Position numbers and translations under genes: made by a program
Notes under the pieces: generated by a model
What the model was told of the DNA's origin: nothing
Databases searched by the model: none
What the model saw: the letters and a program-made list of their open reading frames with translations, nothing else
Part shown: piece after piece, positions 36,626-48,535 of the stretch
How the letters are laid out: every line of letters begins with the position of its first letter
How positions within the stretch are numbered: the stretch's first letter is position 1
Assembly (NCBI GenBank): GCA_026874595.1
Contig: CM049311.1
Span: 72,788,453-72,852,452, forward strand
Origin: Sipunculus nudus
Taxonomy: Eukaryota; Annelida; Sipuncula; Golfingiida; Sipunculidae
DNA: 64,000 nt
Reading direction: 5' to 3'

Positions 36626-37639
36626 TAGTTATTTACAGAAAACTTAATTTAGGTTGTAATACAAAGCAAATACGTTTAAGCACAATACTATCGTTCATAT
36701 TAGTTCTTAATGTGAAATGACATATATAAAAGATTGTATAAAGTCATGTAGAGGCTCAAATGTATGATGACAGAGGAAGAAACAATATATAAGATTATAG
36801 ATTTCCTACGCTCCCGAGGCAGCGAAAATCTTGCGCTTCTAAAGAAGCAACTGATTCTCCCGCTGCCTGCTTTAACCGTTTATTATGCACTTAAACACCA
36901 GGTGGTGCACATGGCCCTGTCTGCTGAAAACCTGCTGATGTGACCAGCAGCCAACCAAATGCAAGTCAACAAACACTCGACAGGCATCAGGCTCCGCCAA
37001 GAAACCGCGTGAGGGGCAATTCTCTCTGAGCCTGTGGCCTGTTCAAACGGTCGCCGGGGCGATGAGCTGTCACTGAAAACGAAATGAACAACATTGGCTT
37101 CGTGTATTCCTCACTTGGCTAGTAAACCGTTTTGTCTTCCAGCACAGGGTCTCATCTGATTGGGCATAAATACAGTGCTCTCCTCTGGTGTAGAGATTCA
37201 GGATACAAGATCATAACAAACAGCGCTTACGATTTAGGTGGTTGGCCTATAGGTAAAGCGCTGTGTAAAGAGCGTATAGATTTCAAGGTTTATTTATAAA
37301 TGAAAGTTTTATCTCAGATAGTGATGCCAGAATCTTTGTATATGTATGTATATGTATATGTATATGTATATATGTAATTATATATAAATATATATTTATA
37401 TAGCGTAGGTAAAGATTAAGAGTGACGCCTTTTAGATAGACATTAGATAGAATTTTAGATATTAACACATTATTCTTTTATGATATTTACCATTAAACAA
37501 ATCACAATTTCAATTAAAAAAAAGCAAAATTGGACTAAAAACGCGTGTACATACCATTGGCAGACCATATGATAGGACACCATGCTCGAATGAAATTTTA
37601 GAATAATGTAAATATATACCCACAATGAATGCATGCATT
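36626..37639. other. Gene-free stretch
   Basis: A moderately GC-rich patch at 36800-37100 has no recognised exon. A TATATGTATATG microsatellite-like run lies at 37338-37372. Confidence 0.45.
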
Positions 37640-39110
37640 AAAAATTTTAAAATGATTTATCGGCCATGGCGTTCAATATTTACGTAGAAATGTGTCGGCT
37701 TCTTTAGTCTTCTTCGGGCTTTGACATCTTGTTTGTGGGCATGAGTAATTGAGAGGAATTGAGTAATTGAGGTGAATTTGATACCGAGATGCTTATAAGC
37801 CCCATAGCTCAGAGATATGGGTAACAGAAACCTTATTTCAGGTTTCCATGGATATTTTTTACGGGCCTCCTCGTAGATTCTGGGTCCGGTGGTTATAAAT
37901 TGTGTCCTGTTAATTGGTGACTGCATCATGAAGGTTTCAAAATTGAGAAGAAAAAGATGGCTTAAAATTAAAAAAATATCCAGGTGGCGCCGACAGTCTG
38001 CAGAAACTGATAAATAACTCAATGATGAATATACATACAAAGAATCATGGTGATTAGATGTTCAGATACTTTAGTTTTTGTATGAAATTTTAAATTATTC
38101 GGGGGGGGGGGGGGGGGGGTTCTGAGCCCCACAGCTGGGAGAATATGGGTAACAGAGACCTAATTAAAGATTTCCATGGAGATTTTTCATGGACCTCCCT
38201 GGATGTCAAGTTAGACAATTTCAGGTTCAAGGTCACAATTTGTGCCTAGTTAACAGACCGCATCTTTAAAAGGTAAAAAAAAAAAAAAAACGGAGAGAAA
38301 ATGCGTAATAATTAAAAAAAAAACAGTCTACAAAAACTGATGAAACACTCCATGATGATTAGGCATGCATGCAAAAAATCATATCGATCATTGCATTGGT
38401 TGTTCAGCTTTTGTATCAAATGTTTAGTTATTCTAGGGGGGTACTTCTGAGCCCCATAGCTCGAAGAATATTGGAAACAGAGACCTAATTTCAGGTTTTC
38501 AAGGAGACTTTGCATGGGCATCCCTGAATTTCAGGTTTCAAGATTCTAGGTTCAGTCATTACGATTTGTTCTCTATTTTCAGTTAACCACATCTTTAAAG
38601 GTCTCAAAAACAGAGAAATAAAAAATCGAAAAAATACAGGTGGCGCCACCAGTCTACAGAAACTGATGAAACATTTCATGACCAGTATCCATGCAAAGAA
38701 TCATGGTATTCAATGCATTAATTGTTCAGATACTTGAGCTTTTGTATGAAATTTTCCATAATACTTCGAAACCCCATAGCTCAGTGGTTATGGGTAACAG
38801 AGAACTAACTTTAGGTTTCCCAGGTGACTTTTTATATGCTTCTCTGCATGTCAAGATGGAAGATTCTAGGTCAAGTCATTACAATTTGTGCACTGTTAAC
38901 AGATGATCGCATCTTTAAAGGTCTCAAAAATAGAGAAAAAAATCGTAAAAAATGAAAAATACAGGTGACGCTAGCAGTCTGCAGAAAACAATGAAACACT
39001 CCTCGATCAATATCCATGCAAAGAATCATGGTGATCTAATGCTTTGATCACCATGATTCTGCATGGATATTGATCGAGGAGTGTTTCATTATTCTTGGGG
39101 AGGGGGTACT
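37640..39110 (-). mobile_element. A element, minus orientation, about four monomers
   Basis: Inverted A landmarks recur: CCCCATAGCTCAGAGATATG, GGTTTCCATGGA, and GGTGGCGCCACCAGTCT(A/G)CAGAAAC. Long G runs (38101-38119) match the C runs of plus-strand copies. A local inversion at the right edge creates the hairpin listed at 38990-39090. Confidence 0.65.
38990..39090. repeat. Near-perfect 45-bp inverted repeat (hairpin)
   Basis: Arms 38990-39036 and 39046-39090 are complementary except for a 2-nt indel, with a 9-nt loop. The sequence is A-element monomer (ACACTCCTCGATCAATATCC...), so one monomer has been copied head to head. Confidence 0.9.
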
Positions 39111-39114
39111 TCGA

Positions 39115-39660
39115 AAAAATTTAAGGTATTGACTTAACATTTATGCTAATAACTTGTTCCATGTTTGAAATTTGAAGAGAAAGATATTTTTATTATATGT
39201 GCTCAAAAAGTTGAATAATGTTTTTCCAAAGCAAAACATGTTATGTTTCTCTCTGATCATATATTTCTGTATTTTTTGTAGAAGGACCACTATCTTTTAT
39301 TTTACTTCACATTTGGAAGAGTAAGGTCGTCCATTCAGTCCAGTTACGGTCATTCGAAAACATCAGATCAACACTTTATGGCTGGGTATGCTATGAATAA
39401 CAAAATGTGTCTTAGGCTGACATCAAATTTATTACTTAATACTGAAACAAGAAATTGTTCCAATAGTTTGACATGTACAGAAAGTAATTGATTTTTAGTT
39501 GCGAAAGAATTTGATACCCTGAATTACATTCGGGAAAAGGGCACTGGTCTAACCAATTTAAGAATGTACAGTGCCTTTATATTTAATCTACAGAATCGTC
39601 ATATATCTATAAGATGGGTATCACTTAATCTAATTATGACTGATGCTGAGCAAGGAATTC
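39115..39660. repeat. Block X, copy 2 (no gene attached)
   Basis: 39165-39455 is homologous to the 5' flank of the 25183-25524 gene, and the following ~200 bp match copy 3. On the side where the gene should lie, the sequence changes to a dispersed AAATTTAAGGTATTGACTTA motif and then the A element. The CAT of the antisense start codon is still present (TTCCATGTTTGAAA), but no family coding sequence follows. Confidence 0.65.
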
Positions 39661-39960
39661 GTAAATAAATTACCTCCACCAATCGGAGTTTATGTTTTTG
39701 GTGGCGTTGGTTTGTCTGTTTGTCTGACTGTTAGCAACATTACCCAGTTATTAACGGATTTTGATGAAATTTTTAGGATAGCTCGGCAGCAATAAAAAAA
39801 TGTATTTAATTTTTGGGTGATTTGGATCATCCATCTGAATCCAGAATTGTTTTAAAGAAATATCCTAAATTTCTGACAATGCTAGATAGGCGTTATGGGC
39901 TACCTTAGCGGAGGTCTGCGCTCTCTGAGTGCAAATTTCTAGTTTGATTGTTAAAAGTTT
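39660..39960 (+). repeat. Dispersed repeat C
   Basis: Marked by GTTGGTTTGTCTGTTTGTCT, TTTTGATGAAATTTTTAGGA, AGCTCGGCAGCAAT and GCGGAGGTCTGCGCTCTCTG with AGTGCAAATTTCTAGTTT. Also at 47935-48535. Confidence 0.65.
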
Positions 39961-40039
39961 GTCTTTTTCCTTGTCTTTTGGCAGTATAGCTCACACTGTG
40001 ATTTACAGAATTTGATGAAATGTTCTGGATAGCTTGACA

Positions 40040-41170
40040 ATGATACTAGAAACAATTTATTATATTTTTAGGGCGATCGCCTGTCTCGCCTGTTTAATGC
40101 TAAATCGCCATTAAAAAAGACGGGGGGGGGGGCAAAAATCGCTCGCCTACATATGCTTCTGACAGGTTATTACCGAAAAAAACTGAAGTTCGGTTTCCCG
40201 CATTCCAGCTGAATGGGAACGGTGTATCCAAATCATTTTAATTACAATATTATATACAATATTTTTACGGTCATGACTATTTAACTATCTCATGTCTTTC
40301 GGTACCCTAAATGTAAACGTTTATATTACAAACTCTTTGGTAATGGCTGATTCACTTGACACTACTGTCACAAGGAATATACTAGGCGCAAGTGCTGAAT
40401 ACGTTATCTGCAACTGCTTATGAATATTTAAATTTTCTGACGTCACGGGAATCACTTGCTGAGGCGCGATTTCGAAGTCCTAACTATAGGAACATGATGC
40501 AGGTATTTTCCGGAAGTATTTTATGTCTCGCCTTGGCGTCTGTCGGGACTGTTCTAGGATATGTAAGTCATAACAGTGATTTAGCGCAAATCTGACACCT
40601 GTTCAGGTAATTCTTTTCCAAATTTTATTCTTACAGGGTTTCATATGCTTTCTTTCCTGAGATTATTCCGATTGCGTTATTTTCCATTTTGGTTTATGAA
40701 GAATTGAGGACATGAATGCATAGACTGTATAAAGGCTCTGTCAAATTTCTTAAAACTTTGTTATTATAACAGGATTGTTACCATGGTGATTTTGGGATCT
40801 GTAATGCTGAATACGTTCTAGTCATTAAGGATAAAGCTGACGAGTATAGGTTATAATTAAAGGCTTAACACAGTCTACATGATGTATGTAACCATTCGCT
40901 GTTAGAGCTGTACATATATACTTTATCAGTGTCACCATTATTAGAATATCTACCGACAAGTTAAAGTTTGTAATTTCATAGAATCCAACAAGCCGGCTAT
41001 TAGGACATTTTGGGGACGAACACTGGTATAGGACTCCTCGCCAGGTAAAGGTACACGTGTTTGTGTGTCTGACCTATATACATTGCACGTTCGGTTTCCC
41101 CAAATGTTACTTCTGGGAAACGTGAATGCAGTACACGTATTGTTGGAAATATCTTGCACCATAGATTTAT
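40040..41170. repeat. Blocks Y and Z, copy 2 (adjacent)
   Basis: Y has ACGTTATCTGCAACTGCTTA, TATGAATATTTAAATTTTC and TGACGTCA at 40438-40445. Z has TCTCGCCTTGGCGTCTGTCG and CACCTGTTCAGGTAATTCTT, and ends near 41160. A 67-codon ORF (40392-40595) includes a hydrophobic SILCLALASVGTVLG stretch, but it is not open in copies 1 and 3, so it is not supported as a gene. Confidence 0.7.
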
Positions 41171-42307
41171 CTTAATACATGTAAATACAAAAGCAATTTG
41201 CAAGCAAATTTTTCTGTAAGGTAGACAGGGTGAATTGGGAGGGGGGGGGGTGGTATGTTTTTTAGCTTGTTCATATGGGATTGAGATTATTGATAAGAAT
41301 GCTTGGACAAAATGGTTCATTATATAGTCTCCACTGGTGTTTTCATGTTGAAACCTATATGTAAACTAGGACCTTTATTTTACTCCACAAGCATTTATCA
41401 TTCACGCTTAAGTCCGCAAAATAGTCATGCTTTCATTTTAGAATGATGCCTTAATCTGTTACTTAATTTATATTAAAAGGTATGAAATGTACTAATCAAT
41501 CCCAATAATTTAGGATGGTGTTTGGACTCGTATTGATCAATATATCATACTGATTCCTTTGAAATTCTACAAAATTGTCAAGAATATGGATTAATTAATA
41601 TTTCCTCTTTCATAACTGCATTTTTAAGGGATCATAGGCTACTGGTCCTACAGGTTATTATCACTTTTGTTTGCACGTATTTTTTGTATATTTGAGGGTT
41701 CGATAAACTTCTTTTTAGTTTGGTAAGAAACATTCTGCAGGGCAATTACGTCATTAATATATGTATTCTTGATCATTTGTATCAGAAAAAACTATCCTGA
41801 AATAATCCAGTTTTAAATGTTAATTAAGTTCAGAACATTATCACCAGATAAATGTCTTTGAGCATCCGTGTACGAAGTAAACAATCTGTCAGTATCAATG
41901 TGTGAGGGATACTCCTGGTATACTACATTCAGTCAATGTAACACAATGGAAAGTGAAACTTTCTGTCTCTCTCTCTCTCTTTTTCTCTCTCTCGCTCTCT
42001 CTCTCAAAGCACAAAATATTAACTTTATTTATGTTCATATACAAATGCACTGTAAAGTTCTCATGTGTTCATAACGGTTCGGTAAATATAACCGTTGGCA
42101 ATAAAATTTGCTGTGGGGAAAGGTTTGATCTGTTTCGTATTCTACAAATGTCAGATTGAAAAACTGGGAGATAAGTAAGCTTTCCCAAACTTTATTAATA
42201 TAGTTAAACGGTGATATATAGATGCGTGTTAGCAGACTACCTTATTTTTTGTAAGTTTATATAGCTGTAGAGAAAGATGAAAAGAACAGTCATATAAATT
42301 TATATTG

Positions 42308-42345
<38 letters not shown>
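41171..42345. other. Gene-free stretch with microsatellites
   Basis: A TCTC-type run at 41965-42005 is shared in position with 52136-52168 of copy 3 (both preceded by a GTGGAAA..TGAAACTTTC-like phrase). An (AT)n run lies at 42310-42345. No gene. Confidence 0.55.
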
Positions 42346-42350
<5 letters not shown>

Positions 42351-42721
42351 GTGAACCTATTAATCGATTAAATCGATGATTGGACGTTTTCTTTCAAATC
42401 GATTGCATTTTAGCATTATCGATTAAAACGATGCAAACGCAAAGAATCTAATCCTGTCAGAGTAACGAACAGCATCAAAATGAAACCTTGCGCAGCCAAC
42501 AAACGTCGGACGGCAAGTCGACCTTGGATGCGGATGTGATGATGGTATCATAGTGAATACCGATGTACATGTCATTCTATTTACTGGTGTCAATATTTTA
42601 AGTAATAGTATACTGCAGATTTAAAGGTAATAAATTAAGTACATAAGAGAATCGATTGATTATCGACCATCGGTCGCTTTTATTTTTCAATCATCGATTA
42701 TGATTTTAAAACCTACCACTA
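42346..42721. mobile_element. hAT-like MITE with 8-bp target duplication
   Basis: The ends TATTGGTGAACC and TAGTGGTAGGTT (read inward) are imperfect inverted repeats, followed on both sides by ATCGAT-rich inverted segments. ATATATAT flanks both ends (42338-42345 and 42722-42729), but the left copy lies in an AT microsatellite, so the target duplication is only suggestive. 376 bp, no coding capacity. Confidence 0.55.
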
Positions 42722-42951
42722 ATATATATGGCTCAGCATGTTGTGGTTTTCTATATTTTTAATCTCTCGTGGGAAAATTTTGAAGGCTTGATGAAAATCT
42801 TTTAAAATGCACTCGTGTATAGAAAAGTCCGGGAATTCTAAAGCTTAAATATTCACGCCAGCGGATCCCCGCCGATCCTTTATGGAGACTGGATTAGCAC
42901 TACAGATACAGCCCTAGCCTACAAATGTTACCAGTTGACTCTCATTTATGG
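42722..42951. other. Short unique spacer
   Basis: No recognisable feature. Confidence 0.4.
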
Positions 42952-44540
42952 TAACTGAATCTCTATGGCTGGGAGTTTAATGGCCTGAGCATGTTTGTGC
43001 AATTGATGACAGGAAAATTCGGTTTAATAAGTTACATTCGCTTTCTAGCATTTCTGGAGTGGTCAGACTTTCGTGTCACAGGAGTTTTTATTTAAAATGT
43101 TTATTGTTTATAAACGCAGAGGGGCCTTACTCTAGTGGGTGTTTCTTTCATAATCGCCGTATTTCCCCAAAAGAGAACAATATATATTCATATAAGTCAG
43201 TATAATTTATTTATAAATAACAATTATCGGATCTGACAGGCCGACAGACTCCAAGTTTATATAAAACTAAGTGATTATTTAAATAAGATGCAGCAATTTC
43301 AATCATGACTTTTTAATGACCTGACCGGCCAAAAGAGCCTTTTAAATAAGAGGGGTAAAGTTGCGTAAGGTATGTCTAAACTTAACAACCTAATATAACT
43401 GTTTAATTAAAAAGATACTGTAGTTTTAATCATGACTATATAATGATTAAATACCACACGTTAAACTGAATTGTGAATGTTCTATTGTACAATCATAGCC
43501 ACCCTACCTTAGTATGGTCACAACGTATGCTTGTGGCTCGGCGGTCGTTTGAAACCGGTGTGTCTCTATTGAAATACGCGGCACATACTAAATGCTATAT
43601 CTGTAGCCCCTCATGAATATGTAAATTCTGACGTCATCCATAATATACTGGAAGGTATGGATTTATCCTAATTAATCAGAGATAACATCTAAACGAGGTG
43701 TGGGGCCTTCCAAGTGACACTTTTTGCACAGCTGACAACGGTTAACAATGTTGACAATGAGTAAGTGTAAATAATTGCATGTATACTTGTCACATGCGCT
43801 GCAGATTAATTAAATAAAGACTCAGTTGCAGTTTCCTCTTATGTTTCTGGGAAATGCCTTTTGAGGAATATTTATTGTTAATGTAGATGCCGCGGGGGCG
43901 GGATTTTCTAATCCAATGCAAGGTACTGGTGGGATACTCACGTCATCAATTTTGGCGGGTTGTCTGTGTGGTTTCTAAGGCCGCACACAGAGCGGAGTAG
44001 ATAAGACGAGACGAGATCGGACCGGACTTGAACCCGGTCCTGTCCGCTCTGTTTGCGGCTTTGAGCTGGACCTGACTGCTAGTCCCGGTACTCAGGCCGG
44101 ACCCAGCCCTAAGCGATCCTGGCCATATCAATTTTTTTGGGATAATTTCAGGACTGGACCTGAGTTGTCCGGTCCGGTCCGTTTGAGTCAGCTCTGTTTG
44201 AGGGGGTTTTAGGACTAGCCACGATCGGGCCTTTATAATTTATAGCTTTATAATTGTTAAGACAGCAGCTCTATGAATCACATGATATACGTACAATTTT
44301 GAAGGAGGTGAATTAAGAGATGGAAATAAAGTGGGTGACACATCGGTGTCCTCTTTAGCTGTACAGGGAAATACTTGCTTAAATAGTCAGTGATGCCCAC
44401 CTCATCTCTATCTAAATACATAGAAAGGATTTTGTCTTTCAATTAAATATAAAATAAAGAAAGATTTAATTATGTTGACCATCATTTCGATAGTTAAAAA
44501 TGACCAAACCAGTGGTTTTGAATATAAATATATTCAGTGG
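42952..44540. repeat. Block V, copy 2
   Basis: Aligned with 35035-36625. The CRE is intact here: CTCATGAATATGTAAATTCTGACGTCA with TGACGTCA at 43629-43636. TTTTGGCGGGTTGTC at 43951-43965 and the CGGTCCGG-rich segment with its inverted borders (43978-44210) are retained. No gene recognised. Confidence 0.8.
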
Positions 44541-45284
44541 CGTAACCAGTGGGGTGGCTGAAAATAAAAGCGAATGAGAAAAATCAACTTAAAGTTCAGT
44601 AGAATAATTCTATTACGGAACATCAAATTCAACAGGGTCTCGTTTTGCCTTGTATTTATATTAACATGCTTTAATTTGTTTATTACTTTTAAAAGTTTAC
44701 GTTTGTTTGTATTTGTTTTATAACTGGTTAAGCTTATTTTAATATATAATACAAGTAATGTTTCTAGTTGGGCCATTGCATTTACTAATTATCATAAATG
44801 TTCATGATATTATAACAAGAGACATTTTAAAGGACGTATAGGATAGGGTGCTGGAAGCGACCCCAATCCCATCCTTTTTTCTCAGAGGATTCAAAATGTG
44901 CTGATATCTTGACGTTATTTTCTGTACCAATCTAAAAACGTCCTCTCGTACATAGGAGAACTTCGGGAGTGATTGTTTTCGGTTCATGTGCATGTATATA
45001 TCGTGCACGTGTTCTTTTATCCGATCAATAAGCAGTTGTCATAAGCTAACACGTGCATGTTTTACAGATATATATTAAACCGGTTAAGTCGGCATTTGTA
45101 ATCCAAAATGGAAAACTGCGTATAACCACTGCGTAAACAGTGTATGGCATGATAATCAGATATTTATAAGTAATCTCTTTGGCTGGCAGTGTTACGTTCT
45201 AATCAGTTTGTGCCATCACTGACAAGATGATGTGTTTAATTTTATTTTTGCGTGGTCTGGGTATTCCGTGTGTCAGATTGTTTT
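44541..45284. other. Gene-free stretch with a partial third block V
   Basis: 45165-45240 resembles the first part of V (AGTAATCTCTTTGGCTGGCA, TTTGTGCCATC..TGACA) and then diverges. The rest is AT-rich. Confidence 0.45.
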
Positions 45285-46995
45285 TTTAGCTTTGCCAACT
45301 GAAAGTTAGCTACAGTAAAGCAGGGATGTAGCTTTGTTCATTGTCTGTCTCTCTCTCTCTCTCTGTCGTACAGTCTAATTCCGTCCATTAACATGACACA
45401 GATTTTCCGTAATACCTAGTTTTCTAGCAGAATAGAAAACAGCTTCAGTACCTCAGAAATGTAGGCTCTCGTTTGTATAGATTCGTATATATGATTTCTC
45501 TCTTTTAAGGCATTTTACTTTTATTTTCAAGATGAAAATTAAAGCCTTTTGCCCATCCTTTGTAATTATCACATGACTTAAAATCATCTGAGCTATAGTG
45601 ATCACTCTTTGTCCGTCGTCCGTTATCAGGCCACAAAATGTAAATTGGACCCAGTATCTTCAAACTTAATATCCTGGTAGGTGCATGAAAAATCTAATTA
45701 AAACCGGAAATTAGGTGTCCGTTTCCCATATCCTCCGAGCTATGGGGCTCATATGTACCCCCTAGAATAATTGAAAATAAGATACGAAAGCTCCAGTATC
45801 TGAATACTCAATACATAGATCGCCATGATTCTTTGCATGCATATTGATCATGCAGTGTTTGATCAGTTCCTAGAGACTGGTGGCGCCAACTGTATTTTTC
45901 GAATTTTTACGCATTTTTTTCTGTTTTCGAGATCTCCAAAAAAGCGGCCGTCCACTAACAGTGCACAAATCGTCACTGTTAGACCTAGAATCTTCTAAGT
46001 TAATATCCAGGGAGGTCAATGAAAAATCATCTGGAAACCTGAAATGAGGTCTCTGTTACCCATATACTCAGAGCTATATGAGGATCGTAACTTTCCCACA
46101 GAATAATTGAAAAATTGATACATAAGCTCCAGTATCTAAATAACTAATGCATTGATTACCATGATTTTTTGCTTGCATACAATTCATGGAGTGTTTCATC
46201 AAATCCTTCAGACTATGGGGCAACCTCTTTTTCGATTTTTTACGAATATTTCTCTATTTTTGAGACCTTCAGATGAAGTGGTCGTCCGTAAACTGGCATC
46301 TTATAGTAATCATTGGACCTTCGAATCCAGAAATTAGGTCTCTGTTATTCATATTCCCCCAGCTATGGAGCATCACCCACAGAATAATTTTAAAAAATTG
46401 TTACAAAAGCTCCAGTATCTGAATAACTAATAAGGCATCTTGATCATGCAGTGTTTCATCAGTTTCTGCAGCATAGTGGTGCCACTTGTATTTTTTTTCT
46501 CATTTTATCTCAATATTTTAGACCAAAGGAAGAAGTTTGGCTATTAATAGACACAAACTCTAACCGTTAGACCTATTATCTTATATATCCAGGGAGGTCT
46601 TAGGCAAATCTCATTGGAAACCTGAATTATATTTTGCAAGATATGTGAAAGAACATGATTTGAGCACCTTACAGGACAGCTTTGCTTAATTGTTACAGTT
46701 GGGCCTAGAAACATCTAATTTGATTAAGATCCAGGGAGGTTCCTATAAAAAATCCTTGGAAACCTGAAATAATGTCACTGTGAGCTATATACTGCAAGTT
46801 GTGTGAAAGAACATCATGATTTTGACACTATTTGTCAGAAGGGCACAAATGGTAGCATCTGGATGTGGAATAAGGTCACTGCAACATATATCTAAGGTCT
46901 ATTTGTAAAATGCATGGATTTGAGCACTCTGGGAGTCATGTATCCCATTGATCAAGATTCAGCTGAGCGTCTTCGCCCATTGGCCACTTGTTATA
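45285..46995 (+). mobile_element. A element, worn, about five monomers
   Basis: Left end TTTAGCTTTGCCAACTGAAA, monomers with GGTGGCGCCAACTGTATTTT (45879-45898), GGAAACCTGAAATGAGGTCT and AGCTATATGAGG, and right end CAGCTGAGCGTCTTCGCCCA with TTGGCCACTTGTTA. It is more diverged than the 9311 copy. Confidence 0.6.
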
Positions 46996-47399
46996 TATTA
47001 GTATTGGCAAAGCTAAGAAAAATGATCCTCATATTTGGTGATAATCAAGTACTAAATATATGAATCCCAAACCAATACTTTGACATGACTGCCATGGAAA
47101 AACCAGTATAGACTTTTGAGATACTGTGTTGCATGTGAAATATTTACATATAGAGGCAGGTTGACAGAGAGGACTGATAACTCTATTTAAATTTCTGATG
47201 AGGCAGGGACACTGCACACCACCGTACTGGGTTGACATGGTGTCTGAAAACTTAATAAAAGTAATATAATGATAAAAAGTTAAAGCTACTGTTTTTTACC
47301 AAATCCTTTCAAATGTTAGATTTCAAAAGATTTCATCATGATGTGTATTTGCCGTGAAAATTAATTGATCGTTTCTTACAGGGGAAAAATGTGCCATGG
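46996..47399. other. Gene-free spacer
   Basis: No recognisable feature. Confidence 0.4.
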
Positions 47400-47934
47400 T
47401 CAAAGTTTGGCAAAATTTAAGGTATTGATTTTACATTTATGCCTTTAACTTGTTACTTGGTTGAAATTTGAAGAGAAAGATATTTTTATTACATATCTTC
47501 AGAAAGTTGAATAAATGTTTTTCCAAAGCAAAACATGTTATGTTTCTCTCTGATCATTTATTCCTTTATTATTTGTAGAAGGACCGCTACCTTTTGTATT
47601 ACTTCACATTTGGAAGAGTACGGTCGTCCATTCAGTCCAGTTACTGTCATTCGGAAACAGAAGATCAATACTATATGGCCTGGTATGCTATGAATAACTA
47701 AATGTGTCTTAGGCTGACATCAAATTTATTAACTTAATAAATTTAATTCCAGAAATTTGTAAAATATTTGGAATGTCAAGAGAGTAACTATTTTTTAGTT
47801 ACGAAAGAATTTGATACCCTTAATTACATTTGAAAAGACGGCACTGGATTGTACAGGGCCTAAATATATTATCTACGAAATCGTAAAATATTTATTAAAT
47901 TGGTATCACTTAATTGGATTAAGACCGAAGCTGA
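47400..47934. repeat. Block X, copy 3 (no gene attached)
   Basis: 47458-47765 aligns with 25525-25835 and 39165-39455. The gene side carries the same GGCAAAATTTAAGGTATTGA motif as copy 2. Copies 2 and 3 stay homologous further out than copy 1, so they are the closer pair. Confidence 0.65.
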
Positions 47935-48535
47935 GCAAGGTAATCTTAAATTAATTACCTTGGCCAAGCGGGGTTTATGATTTTGTCGGTGTTGGTTTGT
48001 CTGTTTGACTGATTGTTAGCAACATTTCTAAAATAATTATCACCGTATCTTGATCACATTTCCAGGAAAGCTCGGCAATGATACAAGAAACAATTGATTA
48101 AATTTGGGGGGTGATCCGGGTCACCATCTGAATCAAGAATTTTTAAAAGAAAATCCCTGCATTTTTTTCAATGCCACATAGATATAATGAGCTACCTTGG
48201 CGGATGTCTGTGCTTTTTGAGTGCAGACTTCTAGTTTATTTGTTAAAAGTTTGTCTGTATGTTTGTGGCGGAGGTCTGCGCTCTCTGAGTGCAAATTTCT
48301 TGTTCGTTTGTTAAAGGTTTGTCTGTTTCTTTGTCTATCAGCATTTTAACTCGAAAAGTGATTAATGGATTTTGATGAAATTTTCAGGATAACTCGCCAA
48401 TGATACAAGAAACAATTAATTTAATTGTGGGGGTGATCCCGGTCACCATCTGGATCCAGATTCGAGAAAAATGCTGAATTTCTGACAATGCCATACTGAA
48501 GTAATGAGCTGCCTTGGCAGAGGTCTTCGCTCTCT
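47935..48535 (+). repeat. Dispersed repeat C, two tandem units
   Basis: Two ~270-bp units with GTTGGTTTGTCTGTTT / AAAGGTTTGTCTGTTTCTTT, ATACAAGAAACAATT(G/A)ATT, GATCC(G/C)GGTCACCATCTG and GCGGAGGTCTGCGCTCTCTG. Confidence 0.65.

Noticed and set aside
40392-40595. ORF with a signal-peptide-like hydrophobic stretch in block Y/Z copy 2
   Set aside because: The corresponding positions in copies 1 and 3 are interrupted or replaced, so there is no sign of coding constraint.
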